Positions 33,138 through 42,793 of a stretch of DNA of 64,000 nucleotides are shown one piece after another. Source of the DNA: Flavobacteriales bacterium (GTDB taxonomy: Bacteria; Bacteroidota; Bacteroidia; Flavobacteriales_E; Vicingaceae); assembly GCA_002706365.1 (NCBI GenBank), contig PALM01000020.1, forward strand, positions 294,439-358,438. Reading direction: 5' to 3'. The notes beneath the pieces were generated by a model. That model saw only the letters and a program-made list of their open reading frames with translations. It ran no database searches and was not told the origin of the DNA. Both the position numbers and the translations under genes were made by a program. How positions within the stretch are numbered: the stretch's first letter is position 1; each line of letters begins with the position of its first letter.

Positions 33138-34844
33138 TTAATGTTGAATGATGAATGGTTTGGAATAGGATTGGTCATTACCTTCTACTTTTAGGAAATA
33201 CATTCCAGATGGATAATCTAACCCTATTTGAATGCTATTCTGATCTTGAATCAATTTTTCAAAAACTCGTCTCCCTTCACTATTGAATATTCTTAACCAC
33301 CCATTTAGTTTGTCATCAAACTCAATATTTAAAATGTTCGTTGCTGGATTAGGAAAGATTTTGATTTGCGAGTTTATCAAATCGTTTTCCTTCAATCCAA
33401 CAGTCTGATCGAGCATTAAGGCAACTAAAGCATGACTAGATCCCGAAAAGCCAATTCTTTGAACTACAGCAGTTGGATCTACATCACATGAATCTGCTAT
33501 CCTACCTGCGAACCTTACCTCAATATTGTTTGCATCTACCGCATTTAAAAACTCATCTCCAGGCCCTCCAATCTGGCCTACCCACAAGGGAAGGTCTCCT
33601 TGATCAAACTTTATTATAAATGAATCACCAGCTCCTTCAGAGACCAATTGCTGAAATACCGGATATGTTACCACGTTCGCACTAACATTAAAAGAACCAA
33701 TCACATAATAATTATCCATTGTTGGATTCGCACTTACTTTGTAGCAAATGTCTTGTCCCGGACCTCCAAATTGGTTAGCACTATTCCACATCCCTTGGGA
33801 ATTCACTCGAAGCACAAATCCATCAGTATTTCCCATTGATTTCAAATACACTGGATTTGATACTCCTGGATTAAGATTAATGGAGTCTACAAATGCTCCA
33901 ACGATCAAAACATCATTGGTATCAATTGCTAAACTGTAAGCTAAATCATTAGATGGTCCTCCATACGATTTAGACCAAATATAATTACCATTTGAATCTA
34001 ACTTTAATAAAAAGGCATCATATAAGCCTCCAACAGCAGAAATTGAATCTATTCCGTTGCCGGGGTCAAAATCCACAGTATTCCCAAATCCACCACATGC
34101 ATAAATATTGGAGTGTTGATCTACTCCTATAGAAACTCCTACATCATTGGTAGTTCCCCCAATTGATTTAGCCCATACTAAATTGGCGGCTGCATCCCAT
34201 TTGGCTATAAAACAATCTTGCCCCCCATTGGAAACCAGTATCTGACTCATTGCTGAAAGATCAAAATCAGTAGAATCACTGAAAGAACCACTCAGATAAA
34301 TATTCAAGTTATCATCTATATGCATGTCATAAATGGTTTCAAGGGATGCACTGCCAAAACTATATGCCGCAACAAAATCTCCAGATGTATCTAATTTCAG
34401 TAAAAAAGCATCACTTCTCCCATTACTTATCAGATCATAGTTTCCATTTCCAGGATCAAAATCAACTGTGTCTGTAAAATCTCCAACAACATAGATGTTT
34501 CCAATTGGGTCTACCTCTACATCTAATCCATTAACCATTCCTCTTCCACCTATAGTCTTTCCCCATAGGAAGTCACCATTTATATCCAATTGCTGTATAA
34601 AAACATCAAAGTTACCTTTTGAAGAATACCATAATTGATTTGGTCCGGGATCAATGTCAATGCTATCAGAAAATACGCCAACCACAGTTGTGTGTCCTCG
34701 AGAATCTACAGCTATTGAGGTTGAAATAGAAAGTCCAGGTCCACCAAAATCTTTTGCCCAATGGAGATTGACAATTGGAAATTGAGCGCTTAATTGAGCC
34801 GAAAAGAGCAGAATTAAGGAGAATGAAAAAAGGTAACTTTTCAT
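33138..34844 (-). CDS. T9SS-secreted seven-repeat (SBBP-like) beta-propeller protein
   Basis: 568 residues: signal peptide (1-21, ending LSAQ), seven ~55-residue repeats, then a T9SS type A sorting domain (IFPNPATN ... YPSGMYFLKVEG). Each repeat follows 'W-K--GG---D-----ID--GNIYVVG-F-DTVDFDPG---S-G--DAFLLKLD-SG', the SBBP-type pattern of beta-propeller surface proteins; seven copies fit a seven-bladed propeller. The Asp-rich DFDPG loops suggest calcium binding. The protein should be exported by the T9SS; its ligand is unknown. DUF6090 follows in the same direction. Confidence 0.88.
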   Translation of the reverse strand: MKSYLFSFSLILLFSAQLSAQFPIVNLHWAKDFGGPGLSISTSIAVDSRGHTTVVGVFSDSIDIDPGPNQLWYSSKGNFDVFIQQLDINGDFLWGKTIGGRGMVNGLDVEVDPIGNIYVVGDFTDTVDFDPGNGNYDLISNGRSDAFLLKLDTSGDFVAAYSFGSASLETIYDMHIDDNLNIYLSGSFSDSTDFDLSAMSQILVSNGGQDCFIAKWDAAANLVWAKSIGGTTNDVGVSIGVDQHSNIYACGGFGNTVDFDPGNGIDSISAVGGLYDAFLLKLDSNGNYIWSKSYGGPSNDLAYSLAIDTNDVLIVGAFVDSINLNPGVSNPVYLKSMGNTDGFVLRVNSQGMWNSANQFGGPGQDICYKVSANPTMDNYYVIGSFNVSANVVTYPVFQQLVSEGAGDSFIIKFDQGDLPLWVGQIGGPGDEFLNAVDANNIEVRFAGRIADSCDVDPTAVVQRIGFSGSSHALVALMLDQTVGLKENDLINSQIKIFPNPATNILNIEFDDKLNGWLRIFNSEGRRVFEKLIQDQNSIQIGLDYPSGMYFLKVEGNDQSYSKPFIIQH

Positions 34845-34934
34845 ATTGCTTTAGTTATTTCACTAGCAAAATAGTTAATTCTAAATTCTAATGCACTATC
34901 TTTCATGCACTAAGCATTAAAAGATATAGATCCC

Positions 34935-35636
34935 ATGAAATCCAACCTCCTCCCTTCCCTCCTTTTAGGAATATCCATAATTATTGGCGGTTATCTTATT
35001 GGCGATATGCATAAGAAGGCCAAAGTGTACGACCGACATGTTGAAGTGAAAGGTCTGGCCGAAAGAGAAGTTGAAGCTGACCTTGCCGTTTGGCCTTTGG
35101 AACTCAACTTAGCTGATAATAGCCTCAATGCCTTGAACAGCAAATTAGATAATCAGAAAAGCAGGGTTAATGCTTTTTTTAAGGAATTGGGGTTCACTGA
35201 AAATGAGATCAGCATGGGCGTTAGTAGTATCATAGACAGGCAAGCGAGTGAATATGCAAGCAATCAAAACTTTAGTCTGCGCTTTTTCGGGAAGGCAGAG
35301 ATCACACTTAGAACTACTGATCTTAAAAAGATTCAATTGGCTTTAGAGAAATCATTGGCATTGACCTCAGAGGGAATATTGATCAATTCAAAGAATGGTT
35401 GGCGACCAATTGAATATATCTTCACCGGCTTGAACGACATTAAGCCAGAGATGATCGAAGAAGCTACTGTAAAAGCCAAAGAAGTGGCTGAAAAATTTGC
35501 CAAAGACTCCAATTCTAAAGTGGGTAAGATCCGTTCTGCAAATCAGGGCTTATTTACCATTAGCGATCGAGATCCTAGTACTCCGCAAGTGAAGAAAGTA
35601 AGGGTTGCAACGGTTGAATACCTCTTGGAAGACTGA
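34935..35636 (+). CDS. SIMPL domain (DUF541) protein, membrane-anchored
   Basis: 233 residues. One N-terminal membrane helix (about 5-25) followed by a SIMPL domain: 'VEVKGLAEREVEADLAVWPLEL', helix 'LDNQKSRVNAFFKELGF', and 'EITLRTTDLKKIQLALEKS' with a C-terminal 'VRVATVEYLLED' strand. SIMPL proteins (BP26/YggE relatives) form channel-like rings in the periplasm and have been linked to oxidative stress, without a firm biochemical role. It stands alone between a divergent T9SS gene and a START-like gene. Confidence 0.88.
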   Translation: MKSNLLPSLLLGISIIIGGYLIGDMHKKAKVYDRHVEVKGLAEREVEADLAVWPLELNLADNSLNALNSKLDNQKSRVNAFFKELGFTENEISMGVSSIIDRQASEYASNQNFSLRFFGKAEITLRTTDLKKIQLALEKSLALTSEGILINSKNGWRPIEYIFTGLNDIKPEMIEEATVKAKEVAEKFAKDSNSKVGKIRSANQGLFTISDRDPSTPQVKKVRVATVEYLLED

Positions 35637-35643
35637 TTATTTT

Positions 35644-35678
35644 AGAGTCTAGATTCTAGACTCTAGATTCTAGACTCT
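35644..35678. repeat. Heptad array, 5 units of AGANTCT
   Basis: Five uninterrupted 7-nt units. The first 21 bases (35644-35664) are a perfect palindrome with arms AGAGTCTAGA / TCTAGACTCT around one base. The array lies directly after the SIMPL gene. Confidence 0.85.
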
Positions 35679-35720
35679 ACCGAAAAAAACACTATCTTGC
35701 ACGCATCTAGAAACACCGTT

Positions 35721-36104
35721 ATGGCTGAAAAGCAAGAATTTAATATGGAGTTTGTCGTGAAAGCATCACCAAAAATGCTTTTCAAATTCCTATCTACTCC
35801 TTCAGGACTTTCCGAGTGGTTTGCAGACAATGTGAATTCAAGAGGTAAGGAGTATACTTTCTTTTGGGACGGATCTGAGGAGAAAGCCAGTGTACTTAGC
35901 AAGAAAACCGATCAATTGATCCGTTTTCGCTGGGAAGAAGAAGAGGATGATGAGGCATACTTCGAGTTTAAGATCGTAACTGATGATCTTACAAATGATG
36001 TATCCTTAATTGTGACTGATTTTGCTGAAGAAGATGAATTGGAAGAAGCTCGCCTACTATGGGAGAGTCAGATCAATAGTCTACTTCACGCTATAGGTTC
36101 ATAA
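35721..36104 (+). CDS. START-like (SRPBCC superfamily) domain protein
   Basis: 127 residues from the ATG at 35721. Matches the small START_2/AHSA1-like family of Bacteroidota: N-terminal strand with FNMEFVVKASPKMLFKFLSTPSGLSEWFAD, then beta strands 'KEYTFFWDGSEEKASVLSKK' and 'RFRWEEEEDDEAYFEFKI', and a long C-terminal helix. These helix-grip folds bind hydrophobic ligands or act as chaperone activators; no specific role is known. The strongly acidic composition is notable. It precedes the LptF/G-type gene by 55 nt. Confidence 0.85.
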   Translation: MAEKQEFNMEFVVKASPKMLFKFLSTPSGLSEWFADNVNSRGKEYTFFWDGSEEKASVLSKKTDQLIRFRWEEEEDDEAYFEFKIVTDDLTNDVSLIVTDFAEEDELEEARLLWESQINSLLHAIGS

Positions 36105-36135
36105 TTTTTAACATCTCTCAACATTCCGCTTTACG

Positions 36136-36143
36136 TACTTTTG
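36136..36143 (+). promoter_or_regulatory. -7 box of the LptF/G-GT4 operon
   Basis: TACTTTTG matches TAnnTTTG; it ends 16 nt before the TTG start of the permease gene, which supports that start. Confidence 0.55.
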
Positions 36144-36159
36144 CGAAAAGCCTAGCTTC

Positions 36160-37608
36160 TTGAAGACTTCCTCAAAATTTATTCTCAAGTCATTCGCACA
36201 ACCATTCTTAGCGACCTTCTTCATTTCGCTATTTGTGCTATTGATGCAATTTCTTTGGAAGTACATCGACGATATCGTTGGTAAAGGTCTCGATTGGCTC
36301 GTGATCGGTAAGCTCCTTGTCTATGTGTCTGCGAGTTTGGTTCCTATGGCTCTTCCTCTTGCTATCCTCCTATCCTCTCTAATGACTTTTGGAAACCTCG
36401 GGGAGCATTATGAATTGGTGGCTTTCAAATCGGCAGGAATATCCCTTAAAAGAGTGCTTAGGCCACTAGCAGTATTAGTTGCTTTACTATCGATTGTTGC
36501 CTACTTATTCTCTAACTATTGGCTTCCAATTGCCAATTTAAAGAGCAAGTCACTACTCTACGATGTGAAGAAGCAAAAACCCACCATGGATATTCGTCCG
36601 GGAATCTTTTCAGATGGCCTCGATAACTTCTCTATTCGTGTAAAGGATAAAAAGGTTATTGACGATGTAGAGCATCTTTATGATGTGATGATCTACGATC
36701 ACCGTAGTCAGGGTAATCGCTCTGTTACTGTTGCCAAGGAAGGTATGATGACTGTTAGCGAGAACAAGCGCTATTTGGTTTTAAAGTTATTCGATGGAGA
36801 GAACTACGATGAGAACTTCAAGCGAAAGAACAATTACAAATATCCAATGGCAAGAACAAGCTTTGATGAGAATGTAATTCGCTTCGATCTTGCCCAATTC
36901 GACCTTAACAGAACAGATGAGGATCTATTCAAAAGCAATTACAAGATGCTCAATATGGATCAACTTGCTTCTGCTATTGATACCCTAACTATCATTCGCG
37001 ACAATCATTTCAATCAGTTCCAAGAAGGGATGTACAAAAGCTTTTACCGCTTTGCCGCATCCAAAAATCAAAAGAAAGAGAAGAATCTCGTTAAGACAAA
37101 ACCCGATATAGATAAGCTGCTAAGTTCTTTACCGCTAAATAAGCAAAAGCAAGTCTTCGCCACAGCCGGAAACTTGGCGCGAAACTCCAAGTCTAGACTA
37201 GACAGTATGGTTGACGACCTTTACAGTCGCGATAAATACATTCGCTATCATCAAATCTACTGGCATAAGAAGTTAACCCTTTCCTTCGCCTGTTTTATAC
37301 TCTTTCTAATTGGCGCACCCCTCGGTGCTATTATTAGAAAAGGTGGCTTGGGAATGCCTATAGTTATTTCAGTAGTCTTCTTCCTCATTTTCCATATGGT
37401 AAGTATTACAGGTGAAAAGATGGCTAAAGAAGGTGCAATAGAAGTGGAAAGAGGAATGTGGATGGCTAGTGCAATACTACTGCCCATCGGATTGTTCTTT
37501 ACTTATAAAGCAACTTCAGATTCTTCCTTTTTCCGCCTCGACAATTACCTTTACCCTCTTAAGAAGCTTTTCAAAAAGAAAGAGAAGAAGCAAGCAGAGT
37601 CCGCATGA
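36160..37608 (+). CDS. LptF/LptG family permease (YjgP/YjgQ)
   Basis: 482 residues, starting with TTG at 36160; no ATG is available between the promoter box and the conserved N-terminal helix, and the first residues (FILKSFAQPFLATFF) match the family start. Three N-terminal membrane helices (up to ~125), a periplasmic beta-jellyroll domain (~140-340) and three C-terminal helices are visible, as in LptF/LptG. These proteins with LptB extract lipopolysaccharide from the inner membrane. Which of LptF or LptG it is cannot be told. The stop overlaps the GT4 start by 4 nt. Confidence 0.9.
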   Translation: MKTSSKFILKSFAQPFLATFFISLFVLLMQFLWKYIDDIVGKGLDWLVIGKLLVYVSASLVPMALPLAILLSSLMTFGNLGEHYELVAFKSAGISLKRVLRPLAVLVALLSIVAYLFSNYWLPIANLKSKSLLYDVKKQKPTMDIRPGIFSDGLDNFSIRVKDKKVIDDVEHLYDVMIYDHRSQGNRSVTVAKEGMMTVSENKRYLVLKLFDGENYDENFKRKNNYKYPMARTSFDENVIRFDLAQFDLNRTDEDLFKSNYKMLNMDQLASAIDTLTIIRDNHFNQFQEGMYKSFYRFAASKNQKKEKNLVKTKPDIDKLLSSLPLNKQKQVFATAGNLARNSKSRLDSMVDDLYSRDKYIRYHQIYWHKKLTLSFACFILFLIGAPLGAIIRKGGLGMPIVISVVFFLIFHMVSITGEKMAKEGAIEVERGMWMASAILLPIGLFFTYKATSDSSFFRLDNYLYPLKKLFKKKEKKQAESA

Positions 37609-38780
37609 GATTAGGCATTTTACTATCCAGATTCCCCTACCCTTTAGAGAAAGGTGATAAACTGAGAGCTTATCATCAGATTAAGAGTCTCTCTAAGAAT
37701 CACGACATCTATCTCTGTGCACTTCAGGTTGGAAAGTTGGATCTTAAAGCGACGTCGGAGCTGGAACCTTATTGCAAGGAGATCAAAGTGATTAAGCTTA
37801 CCCGCTTTAGCATACTGCTCAACTTGTTCTACAGTTTGATATTTAGCAAACTACCCTTGCAAGTAGCCTACTTCTTCAATAGAAGAGCTAAAGCAAGTAT
37901 CATCCAATTCTTTGAAGACTCCAAATTAGACCATCTCTATTGTCAGCTAATTCGAGTGGCCGAATATGTAAAGGATTACAAATCGGTACCCAAAACGCTT
38001 GACTATATGGATGCCTTATCAAGAGGTATGATGCGAAGAGAGCAAATGGCCCCATTCTACCTTAAGCCTTTTATCCGCATAGAAACAACAAGATTGAAGA
38101 GGTATGAACACTTTATCTTCTCGGAGTTCGACAATCTGAGTATAATTTCTGAACAAGACAGGGACTATATCGTGCATGCAGATAACCACAAGATTGCAAT
38201 CATTCGCAATGGTGTGGACCAAAACTATTTTAACCCCAGAGCAAACACGGAGGCAAGATTTGAATTGCTCTTTACCGGAAATATGTCTTATCCGCCCAAT
38301 GTCGATTGCGCTGAGTTTTTGGTAAAAGAGGTTATGCCTCTTGTTTGGGAAAAGAAAAGCAATTGCAAATTGGTAATCGCCGGGGCTACACCTTCTCAAA
38401 AGGTCAAAGCACTAGCAGCTGATCGCGTTGAAATCACAGGCTGGGTAGATGATATAAGGGATATGTATGCTGCTACAAAGGTATTTGTAGCGCCAATGCG
38501 CATTGGGTCGGGACTACAAAATAAACTATTAGAAGCTATGGCAATGAAACTGCCATGCATTACCTCTCCCCTGGCAAACAATGCTTTGAAAGCAACAAAT
38601 GAAGAGAACATCCTAATTGCCGAAAGTCCTCAAAATATTGCAGAACATGTGATCTCACTTCTCGACAATAAAGATGAAGCTCAAAGAATTGCCAACAATG
38701 GTCACCAATTCATTAGTCTAAACTACAATTGGGATAGCAGTACTACTCAATTAGAAGCCTTATTTTTGGCCTCAAAATAA
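37605..38780 (+). CDS. Glycosyltransferase family 4 protein
   Basis: 391 residues with a GT-B fold. The N-terminal GILLSRFPYPLEKGDKLRAYH and the C-terminal nucleotide-sugar site GSGLQNKLLEAMAMKLPCI (E-x7-E-like region, about 305-323) are clear; 'NGVDQNYFNP' and 'LLFTGNMSYPPNVD' are typical of GT4 enzymes. It resembles the PEP-CTERM/EpsH-associated sugar transferase subfamily. ATGA overlap with the Lpt permease suggests a role in lipopolysaccharide or exopolysaccharide synthesis. Donor and acceptor cannot be inferred. Confidence 0.9.
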   Translation: MRLGILLSRFPYPLEKGDKLRAYHQIKSLSKNHDIYLCALQVGKLDLKATSELEPYCKEIKVIKLTRFSILLNLFYSLIFSKLPLQVAYFFNRRAKASIIQFFEDSKLDHLYCQLIRVAEYVKDYKSVPKTLDYMDALSRGMMRREQMAPFYLKPFIRIETTRLKRYEHFIFSEFDNLSIISEQDRDYIVHADNHKIAIIRNGVDQNYFNPRANTEARFELLFTGNMSYPPNVDCAEFLVKEVMPLVWEKKSNCKLVIAGATPSQKVKALAADRVEITGWVDDIRDMYAATKVFVAPMRIGSGLQNKLLEAMAMKLPCITSPLANNALKATNEENILIAESPQNIAEHVISLLDNKDEAQRIANNGHQFISLNYNWDSSTTQLEALFLASK

Positions 38781-38784
38781 TCGA

Positions 38785-39600
38785 ATGCAAGAGCTTAAAG
38801 AAATCGTAGAGAAAGCCTGGGACGACAGAAGTCTATTGTCTGATCAGAATACCGTTAAAGCAATAGAAAAGGTCATTGAACACATTGACCTCGGTGAATT
38901 GAGATGTGCGGAACCAACTCAAGATGGATGGAAAGTGAATGAATGGGTGAAGAAAGCTGTTGTCTTGTACTTCCCTATTAGAAAAATGGAAACTATAGAA
39001 GTTGGTCCGTTCGAGTTTCACGATAAAATGGCATTGAAGAAAGACTACGCCAAGAAAGGTGTAAGAGTAGTTCCTCATGCAATTGCAAGATATGGCGCTT
39101 ATGTTTCCTCTGGAGTGATCATGATGCCTTCTTATGTGAATATTGGAGCATATGTAGATGAGGGCACTATGGTAGATACCTGGGCAACTGTAGGCAGCTG
39201 TGCACAGATCGGAAAGAATGTGCATTTGAGTGGTGGTGTTGGTATTGGCGGAGTACTTGAGCCTTTGCAAGCTTCCCCAGTTATTGTTGAGGATGGTTGT
39301 TTTGTTGGCTCTCGCTGTATTGTAGTAGAGGGCGTTCATTTAGAAAAGGAAGTTGTGCTAGGTGCCAATGTGGTACTTACAAAGTCAACAAAGATCATTG
39401 ATGTAAGCGGCCCTGAGAAGAAAGAATACCGAGGAAGAGTGCCAGCAAGATCTGTGGTAATTCCAGGTTCTTACACTAAAGAGTTCCCAGCTGGAGAATT
39501 TCAGGTTCCTTGTGCTTTGATCATTGGGGAAAGAAAGCCAAGCACCGACCTTAAGACTTCATTGAATGAGGCACTTCGCGAATACGAAGTAGCAGTCTAA
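38785..39600 (+). CDS. dapD: 2,3,4,5-tetrahydropyridine-2,6-dicarboxylate N-succinyltransferase
   Basis: 271 residues, the usual length. A helical N-terminal domain is followed by a left-handed beta-helix of hexapeptide repeats, with typical DapD phrases 'RVVPHAIARYGAYV', 'MMPSYVNIGAYVDEGTMVDTWATVGSCAQIG', and GVGIGGVLEPLQASP. It transfers succinyl from succinyl-CoA in the succinylase branch of the diaminopimelate/lysine pathway, feeding peptidoglycan. It starts 4 nt after the GT4 gene and is followed by a GT9 gene 5 nt later, so it is embedded in an envelope-polymer operon. Confidence 0.97.
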   Translation: MQELKEIVEKAWDDRSLLSDQNTVKAIEKVIEHIDLGELRCAEPTQDGWKVNEWVKKAVVLYFPIRKMETIEVGPFEFHDKMALKKDYAKKGVRVVPHAIARYGAYVSSGVIMMPSYVNIGAYVDEGTMVDTWATVGSCAQIGKNVHLSGGVGIGGVLEPLQASPVIVEDGCFVGSRCIVVEGVHLEKEVVLGANVVLTKSTKIIDVSGPEKKEYRGRVPARSVVIPGSYTKEFPAGEFQVPCALIIGERKPSTDLKTSLNEALREYEVAV

Positions 39601-39605
39601 GCCAA

Positions 39606-40604
39606 ATGAAAAGCTTCCTGATCATACAAACTGCTTTTATTGGAGATGTGATTCTCTGTACTCCTCTTATTGAGAAGATCAATCAGTATTTTCCGGAAGC
39701 CGAAATTGACATACTCGTTCGTAAGGGCAATGAAGGATTGCTTAAAGGTCATCCTCACTTAAGATCGGTATTTACCTGGGAAAAGCGCAAGAAAAAATAC
39801 CCGAATATGTTGAAGATGATCGCCTTAGTGCGGTCTAAGAACTATGATGTAGTGATCAATGTTCAGCGCTTCTCATCCTCGGGAATCATCACCGCATTAT
39901 CAGGTGCTCGCTTGAAGATTGGTTTTGCAAAGAATCCACTCTCATTTACCTTCGATAAGAAGATCGGCCACAGACTAATTGGTCAGCATGAAACCGGAAG
40001 AAACCTTTCATTGATCAAAGATCTTACAGATGCAGATTATGTGAGACCGAAGCTCTATCCGCAAAAAAGCGATTACGAGAAGGTGAAGAAATTCCAGCAA
40101 AGTCCATATTTGGTCATTGCTCCTACCTCAGTTTGGTTTACGAAGCAGTTCCCTCCTGAGAAATGGGTTGAGTTGATCCTGGCTCAGGATGAAGAATGGA
40201 ATATCTATTTATTGGGAGCCCCATCAGATTTCAAAGCTTGTGAAGAGATCAGAGAGCTTTGTGAGCGCGAGAGTGTATTCAATCTGGCCGGACAGTTAAG
40301 TCTATTAGAATCTGCGGCTTTGATAGAGAAGGCAAAGATGAACTATGTAAATGATTCTGCGCCCTTGCATTTGGCATCTTCAATGAATGCACCTACAAAT
40401 GCAGTTTTTTGCTCAACTATCCCATCTTTTGGATTTGGCCCTTTAGGCGATGGCTCTAGAGTGATTCAAACCAAGAAGAAGTTAGCTTGTCGTCCTTGCG
40501 GATTACATGGCAAGAAGAAATGCCCTTTGGATCACTTCGAATGCGCTTATAGTATAGAGAAAGAGCAATTCGACATCCCTTCTTTCAAGAAGCTATTTGA
40601 ATAA
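39606..40604 (+). CDS. Glycosyltransferase family 9 (heptosyltransferase-like)
   Basis: 332 residues. N-terminal 'LIIQTAFIGDVILCTPLIEKI' and the later NDSAPLHLASSMNAPTNAVF block (about 244-263) match ADP-heptose:LPS heptosyltransferases, as do 'VVINVQRFSSSGIIT' and 'LAGQLSLLESAALI'. A Cys-rich tail segment CRPCGLHGKKKCPLDHFEC occurs near the end, common in Bacteroidota members. It probably adds a sugar to the lipopolysaccharide core; the real donor is unknown. Last gene of the LptF/G-GT4-dapD-GT9 run. Confidence 0.88.
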   Translation: MKSFLIIQTAFIGDVILCTPLIEKINQYFPEAEIDILVRKGNEGLLKGHPHLRSVFTWEKRKKKYPNMLKMIALVRSKNYDVVINVQRFSSSGIITALSGARLKIGFAKNPLSFTFDKKIGHRLIGQHETGRNLSLIKDLTDADYVRPKLYPQKSDYEKVKKFQQSPYLVIAPTSVWFTKQFPPEKWVELILAQDEEWNIYLLGAPSDFKACEEIRELCERESVFNLAGQLSLLESAALIEKAKMNYVNDSAPLHLASSMNAPTNAVFCSTIPSFGFGPLGDGSRVIQTKKKLACRPCGLHGKKKCPLDHFECAYSIEKEQFDIPSFKKLFE

Positions 40605-40631
40605 GAAAAGGCGTACCAAAATTGATACGCC
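40601..40631 (-). terminator. Terminator of the M49 peptidase gene
   Basis: GGCGTACC (40610-40617) pairs with GATACGCC (40624-40631), one mismatch, six-base loop. On the minus strand it is followed by TTTTCTTAT, so it mainly serves the minus-strand gene; it also separates two convergent genes. Confidence 0.7.
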
Positions 40632-40655
40632 CTTTCAGATTGGTTAGTATTACTC

Positions 40656-42737
40656 CTATTTTACTGATATAAAGGAGTAATTGTTTCCATAATAGAGCAT
40701 TTGTTCTACAAAGCTCATTGGGTATTCTACTTTCACATCAACGATCTTATCACCTTCCATTACAGGTTTAAGCACAGGATTGATGAATCCGCCATAAGGG
40801 GCGATATCAAGTGTAGAGTAGCGATCTAGCACTTCTTGATGCAATTCTGGGTCGACTTTCACACCGTATGTTTCAACCAACTTTTGTCCAGCTTCAAAGT
40901 CGCCTTCAGATTTAATTCGCTGCAATTCTCTCAATTGCATTCCAAAGATATCTTTCAGCTTAGCATAATCTTGAACAACGAAATAGGTCTTTCCGTCTCT
41001 TTTCTTCTTTACGATCACGCTGTCTTCCATTCCAGCTTCATAAGCCCATTTGGCAATCAGCTGACGGTTGCGCATGTGGTCTTCTTCAATTTGCTCACCC
41101 GGCTTAAGACGCTTAAGCTGAAGCATCATACCATTCTTGATATAATCATCGTAGGCAACTTTCCCGGCATCTAAAGACTCCACAAGTCCCATATCAACCA
41201 ATTTCTGATCGTACAGGAAGTAAAGTGCTACTAGATCAGCTCTTCCTTCTTCAAGAGTAGAAGCATAATTCTTCAAGGTCTCTTTAGGAGTACCTACTCC
41301 TTCATTCACTATACCAGAAGCATGTCCAATCACTTCATGAAGGTCTGTGTGAAGCAGATCGGCAATACTTCCGTATTTCTTCGCTCTTTCTATTTCCTCT
41401 TCAGACCAAGCAAACTCACTTAAAGAGCTCTTACCTTCTTTAGAAGACATCTCATAAGCATGAACGATATTACCCAAGCTTACACTCTTAGAGCCATGCT
41501 CTTGACGGATCCAATTGTTGTTAGGCAGGTTGATCCCGATTGGTGTAGATGGAGAAGCATCTCCAGATTCCACAACTACTGTGATCACTTTACCGGTAAT
41601 TCCTTTTACACTCTCTTTCTTATGCTCGTCCATTATTGGAGAGTTATCCTCAAACCACTGTGCTTCTTTACTAACTGCTTCAATTCTCTTGGTAGCTTCA
41701 AGATCTTTGAAAGAAACAACCGATTCAAATGAGCCTTTATATCCCAAAGGATCATTGTAAACCTCTATGAATCCATTCACCACATCAGTTCTAGAATTGG
41801 TATCATTCACCCAGGCAATATTGTAGAGATCCCAATCTTTTACATTACCGCTGTTATAGTATGCTATCAAGCGCTCAAGAGTCTCTCTTTGCTGATCGTT
41901 TTCAGCGACTGTAGCAGCTTTACCCAACCAATAAACGATCTTCTCAATTGCTTCAGAGTAAAGTCCACCGACTTTCCAAGTCTTGGCTACGATCTTACCA
42001 TTCTCTTTTACCAATCTTGTGTTCAATCCATATTCTGGTTGATTACCTTCCACTTTATCTAGGCTAGCGTAATAGGTTTCAACTTCAGCCTGGCTTACAT
42101 CTTCGCCATAAAAGTTCACCGCAGAAGTTGCAACGATGTCGGCATCTGGATCTTTATTCACTTTCTTAGGAGCGATCTCAGGATTGAAGATCACTTCTGA
42201 TAGCTGAGCGATCATATCTGCTTTTGACTGACCTTCTTTTAATGGTAGATCCTCTTCATTCATATTCTCCAACAAGCCTTCAAAATAAGTTCTGCTGAAC
42301 TCAGGCTCGAACTTCATATTTGAATAGTGATGATGAATACCATTAGAAAACCAAAATCGCTTGATATACTCCAATAGCTTTGGGTAATCAGCATCTGATT
42401 CCAAATTTGCCTCATTCTCAACGATCTTCTCAAATAACTTACGCAATTGAAGATTATGCTGATAATTCTGTTCGTACATGATATCTCTACCAGCAAGTGC
42501 AGCCTCATACAGGTAGTATAATAGCTCTTTCTTTCCCGCATCCAGCTCGTCAAACCCTGGAATTTGGTATCGTATTACCCTTAGGTCGGCAAAACGATCC
42601 GCGGTATATTTAAAATCACCATCATGATGATTTGCAGTGCTGTCTTGTGCTTCAGCAGCATTATTCTCCCCATTTGTAGGAGCACAGGCAACAAAACTCA
42701 GTACAATTGCGCCTGCAATTAATCTTCTAAACTTCAT
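40656..42737 (-). CDS. M49 family (dipeptidyl peptidase III-like) metallopeptidase, lipoprotein
   Basis: 693 residues from the ATG at 42737; this start gives a signal with lipobox 'LSFVAC', whereas the longer frame adds 14 residues before it. The M49 zinc motif HEVIGH (about 466-471, canonical HELLGH) is followed by EEGRAD (about 496-501) carrying the third ligand. Dipeptidyl peptidase III enzymes release dipeptides from peptide N-termini; here the lipoprotein signal places the enzyme in the periplasm or on the outer membrane, fitting peptide nutrition. An Asp/Asn/Glu-rich linker follows the Cys. It is a single-gene unit with a terminator. Confidence 0.92.
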   Translation of the reverse strand: MKFRRLIAGAIVLSFVACAPTNGENNAAEAQDSTANHHDGDFKYTADRFADLRVIRYQIPGFDELDAGKKELLYYLYEAALAGRDIMYEQNYQHNLQLRKLFEKIVENEANLESDADYPKLLEYIKRFWFSNGIHHHYSNMKFEPEFSRTYFEGLLENMNEEDLPLKEGQSKADMIAQLSEVIFNPEIAPKKVNKDPDADIVATSAVNFYGEDVSQAEVETYYASLDKVEGNQPEYGLNTRLVKENGKIVAKTWKVGGLYSEAIEKIVYWLGKAATVAENDQQRETLERLIAYYNSGNVKDWDLYNIAWVNDTNSRTDVVNGFIEVYNDPLGYKGSFESVVSFKDLEATKRIEAVSKEAQWFEDNSPIMDEHKKESVKGITGKVITVVVESGDASPSTPIGINLPNNNWIRQEHGSKSVSLGNIVHAYEMSSKEGKSSLSEFAWSEEEIERAKKYGSIADLLHTDLHEVIGHASGIVNEGVGTPKETLKNYASTLEEGRADLVALYFLYDQKLVDMGLVESLDAGKVAYDDYIKNGMMLQLKRLKPGEQIEEDHMRNRQLIAKWAYEAGMEDSVIVKKKRDGKTYFVVQDYAKLKDIFGMQLRELQRIKSEGDFEAGQKLVETYGVKVDPELHQEVLDRYSTLDIAPYGGFINPVLKPVMEGDKIVDVKVEYPMSFVEQMLYYGNNYSFISVK

Positions 42738-42793
42738 ATTGATTTTTGAATTGGAAAGCAGCGAATATAAGGCTTTCAAGGCGTTTAACCCTC

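Noticed and set aside
32373..34844. Including DUF6090 and the beta-propeller gene in the mini-island
   Set aside because: They lie outside the right tRNA-end repeat and terminator, and their families are ordinary chromosomal Bacteroidota genes.
35644..35678. CRISPR array or phage att site
   Set aside because: Units are 7 nt long with no spacers and no cas genes are present; the same holds for the other heptad arrays.
38833..39339. Minus-strand 168-residue frame opposite dapD
   Set aside because: dapD is unmistakable on the plus strand; the antisense frame is His/Cys/Asn-rich nonsense typical of shadows.
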